Shown here piece by piece: positions 56,601 through 64,000 of a stretch of 64,000 nucleotides of DNA (its first letter is position 1; each line of letters begins with the position of its first letter). A program made the position numbers and the translations under genes. Below the pieces are notes generated by a model. The model was given only the letters and a program-made list of their open reading frames with translations. It did not search any database and was not told where the DNA came from. Where the stretch lies: positions 3,159,445-3,223,444 of the forward strand of contig NC_092541.1 in assembly GCF_037038585.1 (NCBI RefSeq), written 5' to 3'. Source of the DNA: Patagioenas fasciata. Lineage: Eukaryota > Chordata > Aves > Columbiformes > Columbidae.

Positions 56601-58960
56601 GAAGCTTGTTTGGCTGGTCTGAGTGTTGTGAGCAGGCTGGCCCAGCTGCTGTGGGTGCTGCAGAGCTGAGCTCTTCCCCTGGCAGGAAAGGAAGGAGAAA
56701 AAAGACAGTCTCCCAGGAAGGAAAAAACCAAGCCAAACCTCTCTGGAGGTTTGCAGCCAAAGGAGAGTGGTGGGCAGGGAGATTTAGAAAGGGAGACTGG
56801 CATTTGCACCTTCCTGGGTGCTGCCTTAGGCCAGAGGAGTTAAACCTGGAGCGACTCATCAGAGCTTTGCCAGGAGAGCCCAGCACAGGGACTAAACCCC
56901 TCCACCTGCCCAAGTTGTGCCACCCGTCAAACAGGTCTTGTGAGAGCTTGTGCTTTTTCTCCCTCTCCTGGAGACTGTGCCATTGTGTTTGTCCCTGTTC
57001 ACTGTGCTCCTTGCGTCCTCTGCCCAGGGCAGGGTGACCTCCCTGCTCACCTGTCCCCACAGAGCCTGTGGGACACCCTTTGGTCCCCGCTGCCCTTCCC
57101 AGCAGAAAGCAGAATTGCTGCTGCCATCTGCTGGGACAGCAGCCTGCCTGCAGCTCCAGCCACCATTGTCACCCCCCACCGCCAAGGGTTGGGTGCTCAG
57201 TGTGACAATGTGTTGGCCAGTGGAAAGATCCAGGAGGACCCGGTGCGACTCAGCTCTGGGGGGAGTGCCAGGCAGACGGGCCTTGGGTTGTGACTGGCGA
57301 ACACCCAGGCTGAGCGCTGGGGAAGAGCCTTTCTCCAAGTGTGTTTTCGGGCATTTCAGGTGGGTTGTTTAAGGGCTTTCTGCAGCCCAGTACCACGTCC
57401 AGCCCCGCTGGGGACGCACTGACTGTGTGCAGGTGTATGGGGCCACAGGGGAACAGCGGCAGAATCGGGCTAATGGAGCCATTCAGGCTCTCTGGAGGAG
57501 ACTGGGACCTGCACAAACCTCTCTGCTCTCAGTGCAAAGCCACATGCCTCGACCCTCTCTCGTTTCTCCACCCTGAGCACACTCCACTTTCACCATTTGT
57601 TTTTGTTATTGGATTATTAAAATCAACAAGGTTAGAAACACTGAAGAGAGGGTGGGGACGCCCTGTTTGCTCGGGCGGCTGCCTTCATGTTCCCCAAGCC
57701 CGAAGCTCTTTCCGTTGCCCTGACAAGCAGAGCACCGCTCATGCCAACACCTGCCGAATGCTGCCAGGGAAGGGCCAGCGTGCTGGGAAGCGGCGTTCAG
57801 TCCAGCTGTGGCCAGGAAGGCCAGTCCTCCACTATACAAACTCAACTTTTTGTTCTGTTTTACACCAAGGAACCTGTGGCACCTGAGTGGGTTGGCAGCG
57901 AAGCCCAGCAGTGCTCACTCACAGTGAACACAAGGCTGGTTTCTCACCCAGTGCCTCTGTGCAGCCCAAAAAAACATCCTGATTTTCGGGTCACCGTTCC
58001 CCTCTGGAGCCAGACAGCTCCATGGTCCCCACACTCTGCCAGGCCAAAGAGCAGCTATAAACACGATATAAACACAATATAAACAGGGGGTTCAGTGAGT
58101 GCACACCCAGACAGCTACAGGTGCAAGAGCAGCTTTGAAAGTCTTGACGAGTTCAGAACAGCTTTAGGCATTAAGCAAGGCAAAGCAAGGGTAGAGGAGC
58201 AGTTAACAGCCAGGGAACATTTGTAAAAGGAATTAAACCCAAAAGCAAAGGAAATGATGATTAATCAGACCCAGGGGCCACTGTTAGAGCTTCAGACACC
58301 TCCAGAGAGGCTGACAGCAAAACCAGCAGGAAACACTCCACACTCCACTGAAAAATGCAGAACAGGAGGGAGAGGCAATGCAGAGCTGCAGAAGCCGAGA
58401 AGGGATTTCACACACACTGCTTTGAGCCCAACACCTGGTGCACAAAACTAACGGAGAGAAACACAGGAAACACTGGGGGGCTTTAAAGGAGCCTTGGGAG
58501 AAAAGTAGAAGCTTCCTGACGAGTGTCTGAAGCGGTAAACCAGAAAAATGAAGAACAAGAGCACCAGAGGGGGAAGTGGTCTGGAAGTTATTTGGGAGTT
58601 ACATACCTGACTGCTCAGCTGCTTAAAATATTTTGGAAGCTCAGGCAGCTCATCACTGCAGGAGCATCCCCTGCCCAGCACAAAGCGCAGGCAGGGCTTT
58701 CCGCTTCAGAGGCGAGGGCAACAATCCAAAGTGGCTGTACAGACAAAACGAGCCCACCATTCACAGTGACTTTCCCAAGGGCTCATCCTCAGCCTTCTTG
58801 GAGGAATTCAGCCTAAGAATCATGGTTCAAGCTTTAAGTTGTCAGGAGGAAGGCTCATTTGCCTGTGACTTCTGTCCAAATAAACTAGCACAAAGTGAGG
58901 TGTCCTGCTCCACTGATCCAACCTTCATTCTTCTGAGATATCAAAAAAAACCCCACACCA
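53671..58960. other. Intergenic region between the LTR and PHB1
   Basis: About 5.3 kb with no recognised gene, RNA gene or large repeat. Small items: an A-run at 55559-55572, and a triple AT(A)AAACAC-like repeat near 58050-58085. Confidence 0.5.
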
Positions 58961-59935
58961 CTACACTCAGGACCATGACATTTATTGAAGGCTGGTTTAC
59001 AATCTCACCCATCACATCCTCCTCACAATTCAGTTTCCCTAAATAAAAAGAGCATTGATGTAACAGAGAATTCTGCCCACCTCTGGCCGCTTGAGCCACG
59101 GAGCACCCAGTCATCCCCTCTTTGTCCCAAGTGCCACCTGAACAGGCCATCTGCCACCTTCACTGACCTTGGTGAAGAATCCAATACTGCGCAACAGGGT
59201 AAGTGGCAGCAAACAGAGCAGCATGCAGTGGGGGGAGAAGTAGAGATGTCCCATTTCCAGCATGTACGCAAAAAGCATTTCCTGCAGAGGAAATATCTTC
59301 TCCATGCCTGAAATCTGTTTACTACAGAAAACGAATCTCTGCTCCTCTCACCCCAGCCACAACCCATGCGATCTGTGCCTTCAGTTTTCACTGCTACGGC
59401 TCAAACTGTCCTCACAGTTGAGATGTCCCCTTGCTCAGCTGACACCTGAAAACAAATGGGTTTGACCGCAGAGTGAGCGCCGAGTGTCCCTGTTCCATAA
59501 TCCAGGACCTGCAAGTCTGTGCTGCCCCGGCTCTGCCAGCCTAAAGGCACTGCAGCGTCACGGGGACACCCGACGGCCACTGCAGCGTGGGGACACCCAA
59601 CAGCCACAGCATTTGCGCAGTCAGGGAGTCACCTGGGCTGCTGGCGCGTCCCAGGAGTGAACAGATGAAAACTCTGCTCCTGTTGCTCAAACTGCCTGGA
59701 AAGGGGCAATTCTCAAATGTAGCTTATGGGTCAGTGCAGCCACTGCTCTGACCGCACATGGGAGGAATGCAGGTTTGTTGTCAAGAGTGTTCAGTTTTAT
59801 TTGATTAAGAATTAAAAATGGGTTGAATTCTCATTTCCCCTGCTTTTACCAGTGAGGAAATTGCAAAGATTCTTTTGGAAGGGGCTGATCTGGTAGGTAG
59901 AGGTCATCAGGCTAGCTACTGCTGCAGAGCTGGCC
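58961..59935 (-). other. PHB1: PHB1 3' untranslated region
   Basis: Non-coding, ending near AATAAA on the minus strand at 58981-58986, about 950 bases from the stop, similar to the human 3'UTR. A proximal AATAAA at 59796-59801 would give a short form of about 150 bases. Confidence 0.65.
58981..58986 (-). terminator. Poly(A) signal AATAAA of PHB1 (distal)
   Basis: TTTATT on the plus strand. Upstream sequence has no other gene, and the UTR length fits the family. Confidence 0.55.
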
Positions 59936-62563
59936 TCACTGTGGCAGCTGGAGGAGCACAGACTGTCCGGAGGGCAGGTAGGTGATGTTGCGGGACCGGG
60001 AGAGCTGGTACGCGATGTCCTCGGCTGCCTCCAGCTTGCGCAGCTCGATCAGGCCATCGCCCGCTGTGGCCAGCGAGTTGGCGATCAGCTCAGCAGCCTT
60101 CGAGTCTCCCTCGGCAGAGATGACGGCTGCCTTCTTCTGCTGCTCCGCCTGAGAGGAAACACATGAGAAGGGGAATAAGCAACAGAGAAAACAAGAGCAA
60201 AGAGAAAGAAGATGCTGTTGTCACATTTAAAATGTAAATTCCCACTTCACCAGCCTACTGGTCTTTTCCCTGGTAGCAGAGCTAAGACAGAAGGTGCTGT
60301 CTCCTCCCTGCTCCTCCAGGCAGACATTTCTGTTCAGCACTCCAGTAAGACCATGACATGGTAGTAAAAGCAAAAAGGTCCCAAAGCCCAATAAAACAGA
60401 CCTTACACTTGATCTATCCAACCATCATGTGCCAGATCTGAGAACTGAAACAGCTTTATGACCCTAAGTGACTTTGTAATTCAACCTGCCAGGTCTCTGG
60501 GACAGGTGAGATGTTCACAGGGGGAAAGGAGACACCAGGAACCATTTCCAGGTTTCTCTGAAGGACAAGGTACCTTTTCCACGATGAATCGGGCTCTCTC
60601 TGCTTCTTGCTGGGCCACCTGCTTCATCTCCACCGCCTCCGTGAACTCCTTGCCAAAGGTCAGGTGGGTCTGCGAGGCAGAAATCAGGCAAAGTCCACAA
60701 TGCTGACACCATGCAACCCGCGCAACTCCCGGGGGAGGCAGCTGCCCGCCCCAGTGCCGCTGGAACGGAGGTGGAACACCAGTGTCCCTGAAAGGACAGG
60801 AACTTGGACACGCACGCCTCCCCAGCCAGTGCTGAAGTTTCAAGGGAGATGCCACCAGCACAACTCCAGCAGCCCAGCTGGACCCAGCACATCCTGTGTC
60901 CCAGGGTGCTCATGGAGCAGCTGCCTCCTCTACAGCAACGTGCAGCCTCATCCATCACCCACAGCCACACTTGCTCTTCATTTTAACCGTAAAAACCCTG
61001 CAACAGTGACGTCTGCTGATAAGCCAGTGCAGCGGGGCCTTCAAGGGCTCGCTCAAGGTCACAGACGGCCAGTGACAAAACCAGAGGTGCTGCCTTGAGC
61101 TGGAACCACAAAATCCCACAGACAGACAAACACAGTCCACATGTCATCCACTGATTTCCCACTGCTCTTACTGGCACAGACTGCAGAGAGGAAGAGCTGA
61201 AAAGGGAGAACTCTTACCAAGGACACATCGTCCAGGATGAGCCCGAAGGTCGCCGCTCTCTCCGTGAGGTCCTCGCTCACCTGCCGGGAGACCAGCTCTC
61301 TCTGTGTGATCAGCTCTCCAGCATCAAACCGAGCCTGAAATTGGGACAGACAACAGTGAGAAGGAAGTTCCAGAAGTGACAGATTATCTGTGCCTGGCCT
61401 GTCTGTGCACCCGTGAGCCCCAGAGTTAATCCCGTTCTCCCCAGGCTGGCTAACCCTGAGCTGCCCCAGCACGCAAAGCGAAAGACAGAACGACTGGGAA
61501 TTTGAGCCTAAGCTGGAGGGGAGGTTCCCCAGTTGAGCAGTGGAACCCAGCAGCTTCTCGCTGTCCTTACCACAACAGACTTGAGGATTTCGGTTGTGAT
61601 TGAGGGCAGGACACGCTCATCGTAGTCCTCGCCAATACTGGTGAAAATCCGTGGTAACTGGGCAGTCACTGGTCTGAACAGGATACGCAATGTGATGTTC
61701 ACATTCTGTAGATCTACAGGAAGAAAGTTGGGAGTTTAGTGGCAAACCATGGGGATAGGAGATATAACTGTGGAAAGATATATAAATGAAAAAGAGTAAA
61801 CATTCAGGTTTCTTTTTGCCAGCAAAGACAAATTATTTTCACGGCTCCTTTCCAAATCCACCTCACAGGTAAGACTTAAGTTTCAGATTGTTTGTGATGC
61901 AGGGAATTACCTGCCCTACTGTAAAGGCAGAGAGTTCCCCTTTAAAGGGGAGAAGTGAAGGACTGAAGGAAAGGTCTCTTCAATCTGTTCTGTAACTAAA
62001 AAGACAGATAAAACCATTCCCGACTCTGTGCCAAACTGGACTTGGGACGTGTGGAATCGCCACGTCCAGAAACAAACAAACAAATTAAAAATAAACTAAA
62101 AACCATCATCAGAACATCTGGTTCTCTTACGGTTGCTGGGTCCAAACACTCACCTTTGCTGCCCGTGATCACAGGAATGTTGCGGGGGCGAGAGCGGCAG
62201 TCGAAAATGATGGGTTTCTGTACCCAGGGGATGAGGAAGTGGGTACCTTCCCCCACCACCACGTCCTGGACCCCACGGAACCGGTCAAAGATGACGGCTC
62301 TGTGTCCCGCGTCAACTAGAGGAGGAAACAGCGCGTCAGGCTTGAGTGTAAAACAGCCCAGTGAGGCCTCGGCTCTATTTCCCCCAGTGCCATTAGCAAG
62401 AAGAGCACAGAGCAGCCAAGATACTGACAAAGAACACCCGGCGTGAACTGGAAGCACTCAGCTTGTCCCACTCACCGTTGTACAGGGCAGAATTGACAAC
62501 TCCACCTGCCACGGCCAACCCCAGGCCGAGCTTCCCCAGGCTCTCAAACACCTTCGCAGCCAT
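59936..62563 (-). CDS. PHB1: Prohibitin 1
   Basis: Inner-mitochondrial-membrane scaffold that forms ring complexes with PHB2 and guards respiratory-chain assembly and cristae; it also has reported nuclear and signalling roles. Six coding exons on the minus strand: 62563-62476, 62315-62154, 61713-61571, 61334-61218, 60669-60574, 60148-59936, giving exactly 272 residues as in mammals. The N-terminal hydrophobic anchor is [16 protein letters not shown] (about residues 12-27). The SPFH/PHB domain follows ([10 protein letters not shown] ... [18 protein letters not shown]), then a C-terminal coiled coil ([20 protein letters not shown] ... KKAA). It ends SVLLQLPQ. The sequence is nearly identical to the human protein. 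A minus-strand acceptor at 62602-62604 shows a non-coding exon upstream. Confidence 0.98.
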
Positions 62564-63041
62564 TTCACACCTCCCGGTCCAGCCCCTTCGAAGAGTCCCA
62601 CCTGCAAAAACCCACCGGCCCGTTAAAACCGCGTTGCTCGAGGCCGAGGGCTCCGTGTGCGGGCAGTGCCCCCGGCAGCTCTTCCCTGCTCGGCTCCGGC
62701 CCGCGGCCCCGCACACACTCTGGTCCCCCGCAGGGCCCCGCCGCACCGCCCCAGCTCCCCGCTCCCGGCCCCTTCATACCCGGACATGCGTCGGCCGCCT
62801 CCCGCAGCCCCGACCCCCCAAGGCCTCCGGCTGCCCCTGCCGGGTCCCGCTCCCTCGCAGGCCTCTCACCCCCGGGACAGGCGCTCCGTGGGCCAAGGGC
62901 CCACTCCCACCCGCAGGCCACAGCTCAGCCCCCTCCATCCCAAAGACCGCGGGACCTACCGGGACCTACCGGGATTTACCGGGATCTCACGGTTCTCCCG
63001 CCCCCCACACCCGCCCGCTCCCCTGCCGCCGCGCCCCTGAC

Positions 63042-63290
63042 CTCCACATGAATCCCCGGCCGCCCGCCCCAGCGCGCCTGCGCGCCTCGCCAATAAATCC
63101 GCTCCTCATTGGCCTACGTCTCTCCCCGCGGCATTCTGGGACTTGTAGTCCTACCGGGCCCCTCCCGCTGCCGGGCGGCATACAACTCCCGGCGAGCCCC
63201 GCGGCGGCCCGGCCGCTGAGCAAGGCCGCTCTCTATTGGCTGCGGCTCACCGCTGCCCGCAAGGCCTCTCGGGAGCTGTAGTCCCTGCGG
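63042..63290 (-). promoter_or_regulatory. PHB1: PHB1 non-coding first exon and CpG-island promoter
   Basis: A minus-strand donor (GGAG then GTCAGG, exon end 63042) marks the first exon. Upstream on the minus strand are CCAAT boxes (63090-63094; inverted ones at 63108-63112 and 63235-63239) and three elements of the ZNF143 type: ACTACAAGTCCCAGAATGC (63131-63149, minus), ACAACTCCC (63182-63190, plus) and ACTACAGCTCCC (about 63272-63283, minus). No TATA box, so a housekeeping promoter. Confidence 0.75.
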
Positions 63291-63299
63291 GGGGAAGCC

Positions 63300-64000
63300 A
63301 CGTGGGTGCCGGGCTGTCCCCGCCGCGCTCCGGGCACGGGAGACAACGGCGGGGCCGGGCCGGGCCGGTCCAGCACCGAGCACAGGGGCAGCGGGGCCGG
63401 TGGCGGGTGGAGGGTTTTGGCGATGCTGAGGCGGGGACCCCGGGCTGCGGCCACATCCCGCGCCTGCCCGCGGCACGGCCCCCGGGGCGGGACGCACCCG
63501 CCGTGCGCTCTGTCCCTGTTGGCGTGAGAAGCCCCCCGGCCCCCGGGGCAGCCCCCGACCCGCTGCAGACAAAGGCCCCTTGTTCCCCGCCGGTATCCCG
63601 CTCCGGCCCGCGCCCCGCGAGCAGCTCGGCGGTGCCGCTAGAGGGAAGCAGCGCCCGCCCGTCCGACCCACGGATCCTCATCAAATGGGAAAAAAGAAAG
63701 AGGGGGGAAATGAGAACCCCACCCGCTGCCCAGGAAGAGCCCAGAGGAGCCGCCTTGTCCCGCGCAGCCCCGTCCTGTTCCCACCGTGCACCCTCCCCGT
63801 GTCCCCGCTGAAGAGGAGCAGCACGAGGTGTTTGGTGTGGCCAGATCTGCCGGGGCCCCCCTGGATCCCAGTTGGAATGGGGGTGCCCCACGGACCGCGA
63901 CCAAGCCCTAAAAGCTGCCCCAAGCAGGACCGCTTTGCAGTCACTGGTCCCCAAACCTCACGGTGCTGCAACCTCATTTGGGGTCAGATCCTGACAATCC
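63300..64000. other. Sequence upstream of PHB1
   Basis: Shoulder of the CpG island, then ordinary DNA. A divergent plus-strand transcript is possible, but no exon can be supported. The overlapping GC-rich frames show no family resemblance. Confidence 0.4.

Overview
This is nuclear DNA of a bird. Three truncated CR1 LINE copies (the usual avian retrotransposon), dense small genes with short introns, many GC-rich minisatellites and strong CpG islands all point to a gene-rich avian microchromosome. The gene order matches mammalian 17q21.3 (from memory, chicken chromosome 27). The species was not determined.

Layout, left to right: (1) 54-4260, the last ten coding exons of IGF2BP1 (+), followed by a 3'UTR of about 7 kb to a poly(A) signal at 11291 that carries let-7 seed matches and a 0.9-kb minisatellite. 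(2) 11832-11903, tRNA-Gln(TTG), beside an orphan CpG island. (3) GNGT2 (-), cone transducin gamma, two coding exons, head to head with (4) ABI3 (+), eight coding exons. (5) PHOSPHO1 (-), convergent with ABI3. (6) An orphan CpG-island promoter at 25.6-26.7 kb in a long non-coding stretch. (7) ZNF652 (-), five coding exons at 33.7-40.8 kb, with a non-coding first exon in the CpG island near 51 kb. (8) A solo endogenous-retrovirus LTR at 52838-53665 with 5-bp target duplications. (9) PHB1 (-), six coding exons and a CpG-island promoter near 63 kb.

All splice junctions were placed by hand. They give complete proteins of the expected size: GNGT2 69 aa, ABI3 369 aa, ZNF652 609 aa, PHB1 272 aa. IGF2BP1 lacks about its first 136 residues (off the window). 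PHOSPHO1 may lack a short N-terminal exon. The genes are neighbours by ancient synteny, not one pathway: RNA-binding, phototransduction, actin regulation, bone mineralisation, transcription repression and mitochondrial scaffold functions are mixed. I found no new multi-gene system. The most unusual content is at least ten unrelated minisatellites, one of them inside the let-7-regulated IGF2BP1 3'UTR, and two CpG-island promoters with no recognised gene.
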